DNA of 64,000 bases from Orientia tsutsugamushi. Lineage in GTDB: Bacteria > Pseudomonadota > Alphaproteobacteria > Rickettsiales > Rickettsiaceae. Position 1 is the first letter of the stretch. The number at the start of each line of letters is the position of its first letter. Under the pieces are notes generated by a model. The model made no database searches and was not told the origin of the DNA. It saw nothing but the letters and a program-made list of their open reading frames with translations. Shown here piece by piece: positions 31,301 through 40,715 of this stretch. A program made the position numbers and the translations under genes. Location of the stretch: contig NZ_LS398548.1 in NCBI RefSeq assembly GCF_900327275.1, forward strand, positions 62,001 through 126,000, in the 5' to 3' direction.

Positions 31301-31763
31301 TTATGAATGCAACTCTATTAATTCTCTCAAGGATCTTGAGAATCATATTAGAGTTAATAAACGCATTTTGATAGTTGATGATGATCAAAATGTTTTGGAT
31401 GCAATATCTTTAGATATATATGCTGAACAATATACTCCAGAACCAGTTAATAATGCTTTTGAAGCTGTTAAGTTGATTAAGGAAAATCCATTACAGTACT
31501 CTTTGGTGTTACTTGATATGATGATGCCTGAAAAAACCGGAGAGCAAGTTGTGCAGGAAATTTATACAGTAACAAAAATGTATGGCATTCCTATTATTAT
31601 TATTTCAGGTTATAGCCAAACCTATGAAACTAAAAACCTGCTTTATTCTATGGGAGTAGTAGCCTTCATTGAAAAACCTTATACTTATAATGAGCTTCGT
31701 AATGTCATCAACCACTATCTTAAGCAAACAATTATTCCACTTCCTTATTCTTATCTCCCTTAG
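28326..31763 (+). CDS. Hybrid sensor: sodium/solute symporter-like domain, histidine kinase and receiver
   Basis: The 1145-residue protein begins with a sodium:solute symporter (PutP-like) domain, about residues 5-470 (DYALGGRNFS, TLIATWIGGGTFSF, LMSTADSYINSASVV). More membrane segments run to about 690. The kinase follows: H735 in LSHEIKSPL, N864 in NLISNAIQYS, EDEGVGIP and GRGLGLTLA. The C-terminal receiver has VDDDQ and phosphoacceptor D1064 in LVLLDMMMP. The plan is that of CbrA-type kinases, where the transporter-like part may sense a solute. A strong AGGAAAGGAG site precedes the ATG. All signature residues are intact, and no mobile DNA interrupts it, so it is a chromosomal core gene. 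The stimulus is unknown. Confidence 0.9.
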   Translation: MPALNIDLILVGLFLVTNLAIGLWYGKEVKSVRDYALGGRNFSTSALTATLIATWIGGGTFSFRLYEIYSIGILAVLPIIGQILGLLCYPYILIPRMQEFFGKVSVADVIGDLYGKHIRIIGAACVIIRSATGIAMQIKVFSTMFNHFLGINSVYATIISSMVVIIYSAFGGIRAVVFTDIFQSLAFGAFIPTLAILIWGMLGSWESIANTLTTNPIFDPKILLDYHNINTLGYYGIFFYCFLPDTNPAMFHRILISRNTVQAANAFKIMTLMYLVFCLFTGFIGLTLLSSYQKIEANNLVPYIIDSYAYPGFKGLIVIGISAMLMSTADSYINSASVVFVNDLCKPLGLFQTNAKLEIIAVRIFSIFIGILGLCMALSQKNLIGILLFGASFYSPIIGIPIMFTILGFRTTTRVIVSGMIAGISTTFIWNKFFNAALPIGDLMPATIANFVVMMIMHYCLGEPGGWVGPSDRRPLNVLKEKRKQQINSISSFFKSLFHSFSWDNICAYCNNETFRGRHYYIEYSVITAVSLMVMSLCGQVEHNIASAWLITKVSVILLGLVMTTALLYNNKWNADFRTKYLGLIWHVTIFYTLVFSNTLLTMIGGSSPILLMCFISNLVVAGILLQWHTALFMILLGVPVGARVFNILASWRGYLADYNEVDNNLGMYVIWALALLGAILLFIRLRQNQFVDNTRSMLELKNDVDVLNLRLNTKSQKMEILLNAEKHILNNLSHEIKSPLSVVRTTINLLSKFLPKYYKDTEMILKEKERVLTMVTLANSGIERLVAYSNNLFDLSKFAQGQMIFDIELNNFQLMLKEIIAECNKVNVAEKHIISLNYVPQAETMFEFDHTRIKTVVLNLISNAIQYSQSGLILITVKPYRSGVEVSVEDEGVGIPENELEAIFVPFEESSRTKSKACGRGLGLTLAKEIILAHHGEIWAENRPNNRGSKFTFRLPLRQPEGGFNKAVYSKSEVFGKIYKDRIAKLLKGFGYECNSINSLKDLENHIRVNKRILIVDDDQNVLDAISLDIYAEQYTPEPVNNAFEAVKLIKENPLQYSLVLLDMMMPEKTGEQVVQEIYTVTKMYGIPIIIISGYSQTYETKNLLYSMGVVAFIEKPYTYNELRNVINHYLKQTIIPLPYSYLP

Positions 31764-32177
31764 ATTATATCACTCTTTTATGTTAACTATTAGAGTTCGC
31801 AGTTATAAATTATACCAGTAATGCAAAGTCTAAGTTCTGATAACACAAGTAACATAAGTTGGATATAATTAATAGAACAGAGATGAAGCAAAGAAATGGA
31901 GAGATAATTCAAACTTAAAAAGAAACAGAAATTTCGTTAGGTTAAAAAACATAAGTAAGCAATGCGGTAAGGGCATTAGTTTGAAAATACATAACATATC
32001 TCCTTCGTGATGAGTTATTGATCAATATGGAAAAGATGTTTTAGCTTACCATTAATAGTTTTTATAATGCCAGATTAGGATAATGGATTAGAGTAGAAAA
32101 AAGAGGAGATAAGATAGGAATTAAGTTTGGAGATAGAATAACTAGCAAGAGAATCAATTATATGAACAAAAAAATTA
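31764..32177. other. Non-coding stretch with dispersed repeat copy 2 (32072-32140)
   Basis: No gene was found. Bases 32072-32140 repeat the element at 751-820 almost exactly, including GAGGAGATAAGATA. Confidence 0.65.
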
Positions 32178-32344
32178 AGAGGAGAGCGATGTTGAGTATG
32201 CTCTAAAAGCATATGTTTTTTTAGTACATTAAAAGACAGACTCAATTAATGAACGTTTATTTAATAAATGCTTATCATCTATATCTAATAAATATGTTTG
32301 CATATCTTTACGAAGATTAGTGAATAAAAGTAGACCATTTTAAA
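32178..32344 (-). pseudogene. IS982-family transposase C-terminal relic
   Basis: The reverse strand encodes the same segment as 2882-3060 (FTNLRKDMQTYLLDI, then KHLLNKRSLIESVF) with GG where that copy has GGG. It is broken on both sides. Confidence 0.7.
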
Positions 32345-32345
32345 T

Positions 32346-32656
32346 CTAAGACCGAATCTTTTACGTCTATTTCGATATTTGTTAGCAATAATTTTGAAGC
32401 GTTTTAGCATACCAATAACGTTTTCATTAACAACTCATTCTCCTACTAACCTAAGATTATTCTTTTTATCATTTTTGGTTAAAGGATTTTTTTTGCTTTT
32501 TTTCTTTGGTAATTTAGAATTATTGTGAATTTTTTGTATACCTTGATATCTTGTATCAGTAATCGCTTTAACCTTAGGATGGATAAGAATTTTGGATTTC
32601 TTAAATAATCTAAAGTCATGTTTTTTACCGTTAGAAAAATCTGTACATATTACATA
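32346..32656 (-). pseudogene. IS5-type transposase orfB relic
   Basis: This matches 1873-2180 of the complete element, with several substitutions and without either terminal repeat. It is a dead internal fragment. Confidence 0.75.
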
Positions 32657-33324
32657 CCTTTCATATTTAAAAAGTTAAATAATATTACTGGTATATTTAT
32701 CCCCATTCATTAATTTTAAATTGAAGTAATTAAGTAATAACTTATTAATTTTTAAAATTAGCTTAAACTTATAGTGTGTAGTATGATTTTTATTTAATAG
32801 CAAATACTTCTTTTGTAAAAATAAAAAATATTTTTAAGCGACATTGCCAACTGAAGGCTGCTCTAAGCTTATCAACTACAAATTCAAGTTGCTTGATTAA
32901 AAATTAGCATTCCAATTAGCTAAATATTATACACATATTTGTGTTATATTCGTGCAATTAGCATCAAGATATTATTATCATATTGGCAAGTAATATTAAT
33001 ACAGCGGTAGTTGCTTTATAAATGCATAAATTTTATAGCTAAACATCAAGCTTATGGTAATACTTATATGTAGGTTAAAATGCTAGTTCTGAATTTATTA
33101 TGTTTTTAGGTATTTTTTACTTTCTTGGACTTGTAGTAACGAGTATTATCGCAAATAAGATAATAACTATTATGGATTATAGTTGAAGCATTTTCAACAA
33201 TTTTGTGTTGTATCATACTTCTCTTCTTTTACTAAATTTCATTTTAGAAATAATACAGCGATGAATCCATTAGCAATAATGCTAATTATTACGCTACTTA
33301 ATTACTTGTCGATAGAATTAGTTA
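32657..33324. other. Non-coding stretch
   Basis: AT-rich sequence without a recognisable gene. An open frame from 33183 leads into the traD relic, but its first 45 codons have no visible homology. Confidence 0.5.
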
Positions 33325-33561
33325 CTGCTAACCCAAGTCAAAGAGCTACTTTACACCTACTGATTTCAGTCTGGATAAGCATAGCTATTAAGGCTTTGAT
33401 ATGCAGAAACACTAATAGTAAAAATAAAACCATGTGGTTTATACTCGATGAACTGCCACCTCTACAAAAAGTTTAGTCTTTACAAGTTGCTTTAGCTGAA
33501 AGTAGAAAGTATGAAAGCTGCTTTGTTAGTGAATTGCAGAATATTCATCAATTAGAAGAAA
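33325..33561 (+). pseudogene. traD internal relic
   Basis: Translation gives ANPSQRATLHLLISVWISIA, IKALICRN and MWFILDELPPLQKV, then after a TAG LQVALAESRKYESCFV and LQNIHQLEEI. It corresponds to the Walker B region of TraD at 16136-16370. An IS630-derived element follows directly. Confidence 0.85.
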
Positions 33562-33790
33562 TATAGTCATTTACAATGAGGTTTGAGCATAGAAAGAAGC
33601 GATAAAAATTAATAGAATCGTTGGTTATAAAGTTATTTTTTTGCTACCTTATTCTCCAGATTTAAATCTAATAGAAAAGTTTTGGGCTAATATGAAGATG
33701 TGAATTAGAAATCAAATTACTCAATTTGGTAAATTTTATGAATCTATTATTGCTTCTTTCTATGCTCAAACATCATTGTAAATGACTATA
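33562..33790. mobile_element. 229-base IS630 deletion derivative
   Basis: Both termini match the IS630-type element at 37008 (TATAGTCATTTACAATGAGG). The inside keeps only a short C-terminal transposase piece, YSPDLNLIEKFWANMK, which preserves the final DDE glutamate. It is inserted at the end of a traD relic. Confidence 0.85.
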
Positions 33791-33794
33791 TTAC

Positions 33795-34600
33795 TCTATC
33801 AACTGGTTGCGATACAAACCTTGCGGAATATTTTTTTTAGTCTTTTTTAGCAGAGAAGTTTGTGCTATCATTCTAGGTGTTTTCTGAATTTTAGTTTTAC
33901 ATTGGTTAGTTTTTACTAGCCTAAAATCAAAATGTTTCACCATTCTTTAAATCAACTACTTTTGTCTTTTTTCTTCGTTTAGTTTAACATTTATTTTCAA
34001 CAGTTCTTGTCTTAGGCTTATATTGATTGCTTTTTCTAACCACCGCTATTTTCTATAGCCATCTCTTAGTTTACTCACGATCTTTGCTCTTTCTAGCATT
34101 TGATCTACTTCATTAAGATAAATATTGCTTAAAAGAGGTGATAATAGGTCTACATCTATTACTCTTATCTTCCACTTGATTGCTGATATTGTAACTGTTT
34201 CTATAGCCTTAGCTGCAATTCATTTAGGGCGATATCCATATGATCCAGGTTGAAAGTTAGCTTCAAATATTAGTTCTAAAATTAGTTTTAGTACTCTTGC
34301 TACCACTCTATCTTTGGTAGCTGGTATAGATAGATTTTTCATTTTATTCCCAGCTTTAGGGATTACCTTAACTCTTTTTCTTTGTGGATAATAGCTTTTG
34401 GCTTGCAATGCTGTTTATATATTTTCTAGAAATTGTTTCAACCCCAGCTAACTCTATCATTTCAAAGATAACGTAATCTATTCCTAGCACTCACTTATTG
34501 TTCTTAGCAATCTTGTAAGGCTTATCTAAGTGTTTCTATCTTACATACATGTACATATAATCCACAAAATCACCATTACTTTTCAGCTTTAGTTTTGATA
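33795..34600 (-). pseudogene. Group II intron reverse-transcriptase relic
   Basis: The minus strand contains KRVKVIPKAGNKMKNLSIPA, TKDRVVARVLKLILELIFEA and SYGYRPK, the early RT motifs. After a stop come IAAKAIETVTISAIKWKIRV, then DLLSPLLSNIYLNEVDQMLE, with the fingers-palm core containing YADD deleted. It is a different intron type from the one at 23023. Confidence 0.75.
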
Positions 34601-34825
34601 TATATTTTCTTTTTCAGGTCTTGTAATTCTATAGATGTTTTTATCATTCGTCATTATCTCCATTGTTGTTGAAATAATGTTATCAGTATTGCGCCTTTAC
34701 TCCACAGGCATTACCATGCTTCATTGCTAATACACGCCACTCCGTTATCCTCTCATTTTCAATGCATTTCATATAGTTTACTAGCTATAGAATCTACATT
34801 GCTCTAGAATCTTTCTTTCTGGAAT

Positions 34826-34910
34826 GAGTATGACTTAACAAAAATCTCTATTGATAAACTAAAAGAAAATGTATCACAATATAATGACGTATATCAATAT
34901 GAAAGAATAA
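34826..34910 (+). pseudogene. Scrap of a second IS630-type transposase
   Basis: About 85 bases (TTTATTGATAAACTAAAAGA-like) match the relic at 54755-54835, including YQYER near the end. No start, stop or terminal repeat is present. Confidence 0.6.
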
Positions 34911-34933
34911 AAATTAAATAACATTATTTGCTT

Positions 34934-36082
34934 ATGGAAATGGAACAACATATTAGGCAAATTATACGCTCAGAAAATAACATAACAGTTGAAAATCTAA
35001 TGTCTATTGTTATGGAATCAAGGTATAATTCTTATTATCGTATTCAGCAACCGTTAGGTAAAGCTGGAGATTTTATCACTGCTCCAGAAATTTCACAAAT
35101 GTTTGGAGAAATGATAGGAATATGGTGTATAGATCTATGGCATAAGCTTAACCGTCCACAGAAAATTGATCTTATAGAACTAGGCCCAGGTAAGGGCACA
35201 TTGTTGTGTGATATCTTAAATGCTACAAGACATATAAAAAAGTTTAGTACTGCTATCAGCCTTACTCTTGTAGAAATTAATTGCAGTCTTAAAAAGATTC
35301 AGCAAGACAATTTATTAAGTTTTAATGTGCCTATAAAATGGGTTAAATCAGTTAACCATATTGTTAGTAGTTATCCAACCATTATTTTAGCAAATGAATT
35401 TTTTGATGCTTTACCAATCAAGCAATACATAAAAAAAATCAATCAACAGTCTGGACAAATAAATTGGCTAGAACGAGTAGTGAAAATTGATAACAATAAT
35501 AAATTATATTTTGATACAATAGACGCTGATATTAATGAAAATAAGTTTTTAAAGTTGCACAATAATGCTCCAAATGGTGGAGTGCTAGAAATCTCACCAG
35601 TCCAACATCAAACTATACAAGCAGTAAGCAACTTATTGAAAAAAAATGGAGGAGGGGGCTTAATAATTGATTATGGTTATGATATTTCTCCTGAACAGCG
35701 AAAAAATTATCAATATAATAGTAGTTTGCAGGCTGTAAAACATCATCAATATCATCCATTATTAGAAAATTTAGGACGTGCTGATTTGTCAGCACATGTT
35801 GACTTTTGGAGCTTAAAAAATATTGCTGTTGCTGAAGGTATAGTAAGTTTTGGAAGTATATCACAAAATGTCCTCTTGCATAAATTAGGTATAAAAACAA
35901 GATTAAATATGTTAAAACAAATAAACTCAGATGAGAATTTAGCTTCAAAATTAGATCTACAATATAATAGACTTACATCTGTTCAGGCTATGGGAGAACT
36001 TTTCAAAGCGATAGCAATAACTTCAGCACCTTCTATTATTCCGCTTGGGTTTTACAATAGCAACTACAATAGTTTTAAGTGA
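34934..36082 (+). CDS. MidA/NDUFAF7-type SAM-dependent methyltransferase
   Basis: The 382-residue product has the family signatures: SYYRIQQPLGKAGDFITAPE at the N-terminus, the SAM site LIELGPGKGTLLCDIL, ANEFFDALPIKQY and GGLIIDYGYD. In mitochondria NDUFAF7 methylates an arginine of the NDUFS2 subunit of complex I, and alphaproteobacterial homologues probably do the same. The ATG at 34934 is chosen over a TTG six bases upstream. The gene has no break and is a chromosomal core gene standing between mobile-element relics. Confidence 0.9.
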   Translation: MEMEQHIRQIIRSENNITVENLMSIVMESRYNSYYRIQQPLGKAGDFITAPEISQMFGEMIGIWCIDLWHKLNRPQKIDLIELGPGKGTLLCDILNATRHIKKFSTAISLTLVEINCSLKKIQQDNLLSFNVPIKWVKSVNHIVSSYPTIILANEFFDALPIKQYIKKINQQSGQINWLERVVKIDNNNKLYFDTIDADINENKFLKLHNNAPNGGVLEISPVQHQTIQAVSNLLKKNGGGGLIIDYGYDISPEQRKNYQYNSSLQAVKHHQYHPLLENLGRADLSAHVDFWSLKNIAVAEGIVSFGSISQNVLLHKLGIKTRLNMLKQINSDENLASKLDLQYNRLTSVQAMGELFKAIAITSAPSIIPLGFYNSNYNSFK

Positions 36083-36189
36083 TTGTAGTTTAAGTTGTAT
36101 TATCTATTATCTAAAACATACGTCTACTTTAAATGATGATGTTTATGAAAACTTACATTGTTTATCACAACTACAGAGTTAGTATGTAA

Positions 36190-37007
36190 TTTCTGAATTA
36201 AATACTGTTCTATCCAACAGTTAAAAATAGCAGTATTAACATTGCAGTCAAAAATTGAAACTGTTAAGCAGAGATTTATCTACTAATCTTCCCATAACAT
36301 TAGTTCTATTTGACTGATGCCAATCATATAGCTAAACTACTATAAAACAGTTGTGTTATATTGAAAAAATTGTTTCAAGCAACATCAAGAATAATAAAAT
36401 ATTACTATGACATAACCGCGCTTTTCGAAAAATATATAATATGGCTGTTTTATAGTAGTTTAGATATAAACGTCGTAACATCTCATACCTTTTGTGCTTG
36501 TATATCTATGAGTTCTAGGAAGCTATGAACAAAACCTCTCGCATCGTAAAAACAATAACTTTTCCTTCGTTTTTGTACTTTTTATCTTATCATGAAGTTT
36601 TAATCTATCTTCTTTTTTGGCCTTAGGATATTTTAAAGCTTTTTTATATGTAATATTTAATTTTTTGAATATTTTTTGTATATGAGACTTACTTACCTCT
36701 AGTTGTTCAGCTCTTTCATATTGATGTGCGTTACTATATTAACTCACATCTTCTTTTAGTTTATCAATGGAGATTTTTATTGGACCTTTGTTTCTATTTT
36801 TTAACTGCGATATTTTTTACTCCATGCAAATACCGTACTCCTCCCTATTTCTAAACGTTTTAATGCTGATTCAAAACTAATTTTCTCTCTCTTTCATTTA
36901 TGTCCAGCACTTTTTTCCAAAACACATAGTATATGTCATACTAATTACTTTTTCATTACATCTTAACATCTTATTATTATAATTTTTTATAGTAGTTTAG
37001 CTATATA
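36190..37007 (-). pseudogene. Second IS630-type transposase, decayed and split by a miniature element
   Basis: The minus strand gives stop-riddled pieces such as KISIDKLKEDVS, YERAEQLEVSKSHIQKIFKK and GMRCYDVY, then after the insertion DWHQSNRTNVMGRLVDKSLL, clear IS630 transposase sequence. Its end TTTTTATAGTAGTTTAGCTATA lies next to the left end of the IS630 element at 37008. Related scraps are at 34826 and 54587. Confidence 0.75.
36327..36467. mobile_element. 141-base miniature element with IS630-type ends
   Basis: Near-perfect terminal repeats contain CTAAACTACTATAAAACAG and its complement, the same as the right end at 36985-37007. It is inserted inside the transposase relic, splitting DVY from DWHQ. 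There is no coding capacity. Confidence 0.85.
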
Positions 37008-37907
37008 TATAGTCATTTACAATGAAGTTTAAGCATAGTATTCTGAAAAGAGAATGCCAAAATCATATAGCCAAGACTTTTGGGAGAAAGTAATAAAATG
37101 TGTTAATCAAGGAAAAAGTTGTAATGCTGCCTCAGTAAAATTTGATATAGCAGCAAACACAGTAAGAAATTGGTATAAAAGATATAAATCAGAAGGTTAT
37201 TATAAAGAAAGAGATCGTCTTGGTAAAAAAGGTAAAATATATAAGATAGAATTTGAAAAATACATTTCGCTAAATCAAAATCTAACTCTGGCACAAGCAG
37301 GAAAACATTTTGGAATTTCAATAAGGGTAGCGAGTTATTATATGAAAAAATTAGGCTATAGTTATAAAAAAAACGTTTACCTACATGGAAGCAAAACCAG
37401 AAATAAGAGAAAAATATCAACAAGTGATAAGTGCTATACCTAAGGAAAACTTGCTATACATAGATGAAAGTGGCATTGAAATGTCTATATGCAAGAATAG
37501 ATGGTGGAGCAAAAAAGGAACTCATGTAAGCAGCAAAAAGAGTGGTAAATATTACGAGCGTACAAATATTATAGCTGGTTATGTTAATAATAAATTAATC
37601 GCACCTATGATATTTAATGGTGCATGTAATACAAGATTATTTGAAGCTTGGGTGCAGCAGGTATTAATTAATGAGTTAAAGCCTGCTCAGTTTGTAGTAA
37701 TAGATAATGCTGCGTTTCATAAGTCTAAAAAAACTAAAGAGTTAATAGAATCTGTTGGTTGTAAAGTTATTTTTCTTCCACCTTATTCTCCAGATTTAAA
37801 TTCGATAGAAAAGTTTTCGGCTAATATGAAGCGGTGGATTAAACATCAAATTACTCAATTTGCTAATTCTATTATCTCTTTTTTCTATGCTCAAACAAAT
37901 GACTATA
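37008..37907 (+). mobile_element. IS630-family insertion sequence
   Basis: The left end is TATAGTCATTTACAATGAAG. The right end reads ATGCTCAAACAAATGACTATA, which has lost about eight bases of the terminal repeat seen at 33765-33790, so it is probably immobile. It carries two overlapping transposase frames and is the parent of the 104- and 229-base derivatives. Confidence 0.85.
37054..37443 (+). CDS. IS630 transposase N-terminal frame
   Basis: The 129-residue frame starts MPKSYSQDFWEKVIKCVNQG and has two helix-turn-helix units (SCNAASVKFDIAANTVRNWY; LTLAQAGKHFGISIRVASYY). An eight-A run at 37366-37373 precedes the change to the catalytic frame (KKTFTYMEAKPEIREKY), so a ribosomal frameshift is probable, as in related elements. 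The residues after GYSYKK in this frame are not expected in the fused protein. Confidence 0.8.
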   Translation: MPKSYSQDFWEKVIKCVNQGKSCNAASVKFDIAANTVRNWYKRYKSEGYYKERDRLGKKGKIYKIEFEKYISLNQNLTLAQAGKHFGISIRVASYYMKKLGYSYKKNVYLHGSKTRNKRKISTSDKCYT

Positions 37908-37948
37908 ACACTTTTTTATTGCATCTGCAGCTGATCTTGCAGTTCTAA
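37385..37948 (+). CDS. IS630 transposase catalytic frame
   Basis: The frame contains the DDE_3 domain: first aspartate in LLYIDESGIEMS, second in VVIDNAAFHKS, and glutamate in LPPYSPDLNSIEKFSANMKR. The normal C-terminus lies in the terminal repeat. Here the repeat has a deletion, so the frame runs on past the element to 37948 and gains about a dozen unrelated residues. It is likely expressed only as a frameshift fusion with the preceding frame. Confidence 0.8.
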   Translation: MEAKPEIREKYQQVISAIPKENLLYIDESGIEMSICKNRWWSKKGTHVSSKKSGKYYERTNIIAGYVNNKLIAPMIFNGACNTRLFEAWVQQVLINELKPAQFVVIDNAAFHKSKKTKELIESVGCKVIFLPPYSPDLNSIEKFSANMKRWIKHQITQFANSIISFFYAQTNDYNTFLLHLQLILQF

Positions 37949-38198
37949 AACCATACAAATATTTATCTGCCGTTGTTTCTGCAACTTGTTCTAAATGCTA
38001 GTTTATATAAAGCTTACATAGCTCTGTCTTTCATAGTAAACATATCTAGTGACATATGTTGACTGTTTGTCTTAGCTATATAAATTCTATTCTCGTAGTT
38101 AACCAATCATTATACATAACCTCTCTTTACTTTTTCTTAAGTCATGATAATATTCTATTTATCTTTGATTTTGATTTCAAAAAATAATAAGAAATAAA

Positions 38199-38834
38199 AT
38201 GTTTACTCACTTAATTGAATCAATAATTTTATTAGGCATAATGTTGCTATTAATCAGAAAGTTAATTGCTGTACTTGGTAGTGTTGATGAAGCTGAATGT
38301 CAAAAACATAAAAGTTTCAAATCGTATTTTGGAGAGCATTATAATTTAAAGGATGTAACTAATACTAATGTTGCTGAATCTTCATCAACTCGCTTATCAT
38401 GTAATCAAGACTTAAATTATTTTAAACAAAATAATTTAGTGGTTGATGAAGCTACAGATTACATAATCACTGAATTAATAAAATTAAAAAGTAAAGTGCC
38501 TAGCTTTAATATTAATAGGTTTTATAATACTGCTATCAATGTAATAAAAATGATTATTGAAGCAGTACAAAATGCTGATTACAAAACAATTTTCTCATTA
38601 CTTGATAAAAGATTTGTTGATCAATTTCATCAAATATCAAGCAAGTATGTTAATATTCATGTTAATAGTATTAATTTTAAGCTTTCCAATCTTAATTCTT
38701 TAGGCAATAATGTTTTCATTAAGATAAGAATAGAAATCGACGGAAATAAACTTAAAGAAGAGTGGACCTTTAGCAAGAATATTACTATACCAGGCCCACA
38801 ATGGTATTTAAGCAACATTGAAGAAGTGAGTTAG
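38199..38834 (+). CDS. Tim44-like membrane-associated protein
   Basis: The 211-residue product starts with one N-terminal membrane segment (IESIILLGIMLLLIRKLIAV), a variable linker, and a Tim44-like C-terminal domain (FNINRFYNTAINVIKMIIEA; LLDKRFVDQFHQI; EEWTFSKNI and a final PQWYLSNIEEV). Alphaproteobacterial Tim44 homologues are thought to be related to the mitochondrial import component; the bacterial role is not settled. Length and domain order are normal for Rickettsiales, and no break is seen. It is a chromosomal core gene just upstream of trhO. Confidence 0.85.
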   Translation: MFTHLIESIILLGIMLLLIRKLIAVLGSVDEAECQKHKSFKSYFGEHYNLKDVTNTNVAESSSTRLSCNQDLNYFKQNNLVVDEATDYIITELIKLKSKVPSFNINRFYNTAINVIKMIIEAVQNADYKTIFSLLDKRFVDQFHQISSKYVNIHVNSINFKLSNLNSLGNNVFIKIRIEIDGNKLKEEWTFSKNITIPGPQWYLSNIEEVS

Positions 38835-38949
38835 TTTAACATAGCTTTTTCAAGTTATAAGGTTTTAATTATTTTATTTATTATAATAACAACATGGTAG
38901 CTTTTATAATAAAAAATTCTTTTTATATCAGTAAATAATGTATTATTAA

Positions 38950-39696
38950 GTGATCAAACTACCCTTTTCCATAGCAAGTTTTTATTATTTTACTAACATA
39001 GAAGATTTGGATACCTTATTACCAAGGCTTCTACTGCTTTGTAAGAAAAAATATATAAAAGGTACTATTATCATTGCAAAAGAAGGAATTAATGGTTCTA
39101 TTGCTGGAACCAATGATAATATTAACATTGTTCTCAACCAAATTAAAGATATATTTGGTGACACCATTGATCTAAATGTTAAAATAAACTACTGCAGTTA
39201 TAATCCATTCGATAAATTGAAAGTTAAATTAAAAAATGAAATCATAGCTTTAGGAGTTGGAAGTATTAATGCGCAGGCTCTAATGGGAGAATACATACAA
39301 GCTAACGAATGGGACAGTTTTATTTTACGTCGAGATTGTATAGTGATAGATACACGAAATAATTATGAAACTAACATTGGAGCATTTAAAAATGCTGTTA
39401 TCCCTAATACTGATACTTTTAAGCAATTTCCTGATTGGATTCAGAGAAATAAAGATAAACTCAAAGGAAAGAAAATTGCTATGTATTGTACTGGTGGCAT
39501 AAGATGCGTTAAATCTACTGCGTATTTGAAAAATATAGGCTTTGATAAGGTTTATCATCTAAAAGGAGGAATATTAAAGTATCTTATGGATACTGGTAAT
39601 CTGCAAAATTTATGGCAAGGTAATTGCTTTGTGTTTGATAATAGAATAGCTGTTGATAACAAGCTTAGACCAGTTAATGCTAGTATACATAAGTAG
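38950..39696 (+). CDS. trhO: TrhO, tRNA uridine-34 hydroxylase (rhodanese family)
   Basis: The 248-residue product starts at a GTG and has the UPF0176/YceA layout: an N-terminal ferredoxin-like domain (KGTIIIAKEGINGSIAGT) and a rhodanese domain with active-site loop CTGGIRC at residues 180-186. DCIVIDTRNNYETNIGAFKN and YHLKGGILKYL are also typical. TrhO adds a hydroxyl to U34 of certain tRNAs as the first step of cmo5U/mo5U formation. The usual C-terminal zinc-type cysteine extension is absent, and the protein ends soon after NLWQGNCFVFDNRIAV. It is a core gene and appears intact. Confidence 0.9.
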   Translation: MIKLPFSIASFYYFTNIEDLDTLLPRLLLLCKKKYIKGTIIIAKEGINGSIAGTNDNINIVLNQIKDIFGDTIDLNVKINYCSYNPFDKLKVKLKNEIIALGVGSINAQALMGEYIQANEWDSFILRRDCIVIDTRNNYETNIGAFKNAVIPNTDTFKQFPDWIQRNKDKLKGKKIAMYCTGGIRCVKSTAYLKNIGFDKVYHLKGGILKYLMDTGNLQNLWQGNCFVFDNRIAVDNKLRPVNASIHK

Positions 39697-39827
39697 ACAT
39701 AATTAGGTAGGCATTTTCAAGTAAGTAATAACTAGTGCTTATAAGAACTAGTAGCATCATGGCTAAAAATTTGTTGAAAAGAGTGCGATATGAAGTTACA
39801 TGTATATGATTGTTTGAATGAGAGAAT

Positions 39828-40450
39828 GTGCGACATAAAGTTGCTCAAACAGAGACTATAGAGATGTAGCAAGGTTGCATTTAGGCCTAAGTTACCGGTA
39901 TGATGGGCAAGATTGGTAGGTAAAGTCAAGATAAGATAAATTAATCTTGATTGTGAAAGTGCAGTTATGGAAGGAGAAGCCAGCTCCACCATATAGCGAG
40001 TCTTATGCTGCTAAAGGTAACAACAGTAGTAAAGCGTAGACAGTGAAACATTCTAGCCGAAACCAAATGGTGAACATAATAGCCACAAAGGTGTAATCTC
40101 TAGTGGAGGCAGATATGCTCTAGCCGATATGCTCTAATAGTAGACAAAAGAAGATTGAAGGTCAAGCTAGTGAAAGTCCAAAAGTTTTCAACTACCTGAG
40201 ACACATACATCAGCGAGTTTGTAAAGATTAATGACACAACTTGAGAAGTCCTTATAACTCTCAGTTAATTAAGTAAGTATTCAAAAAGTACAAGTGGTGA
40301 AACATAAGGCTTTGGAGATAGTACAAGGATGGCTAAGTTAGCCATAGTAGTGATGAAACTCAATAATGTTGGTGAGAAGCGAAGGGTTAGCAGAAAAGTA
40401 AGAATGCAAGATGGAAACAACGACCGTGCACAGCATGAAAATACATAGTT
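39828..40450 (+). pseudogene. Group II intron ribozyme relic without protein gene
   Basis: It starts GTGCGACATAAAGTTGCTCA, and its first 80 bases match the 5' end of the intron at 23023. After that it follows a different sequence with ribozyme-like features up to about 40450. No RT frame and no domain V hairpin were found. It probably belongs to the intron type whose RT relic is at 33795. Confidence 0.6.
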
Positions 40451-40715
40451 AACGAAACTTGAGCGTATAAAGTTGCAATCATCGAAAAATCAAGACATAA
40501 AGTTTAATAATCTTGGGCATATTATTGATTAAAAGATGTGCTATAGGTAAAATTGGTCTTCTAAGGCAGATAGTATAAGTATGAAGATTTATATAGGTTT
40601 GGCATAATGATTTTTGTCAACCTTTTGTCAACCTTTTGCATAAAAATTTGATGGTAATTTGTAAAAAAATTATTTTCTAAAACACCTACTATAGCTGTAT
40701 TTTTGGAGATGAAAA

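Noticed and set aside
35613-35948. 111-codon minus-strand frame
   Set aside because: It is antisense to the well-supported MidA-type methyltransferase.
39732-39992. 86-codon minus-strand frame
   Set aside because: It lies across the 5' end of a group II intron relic and resembles no protein.
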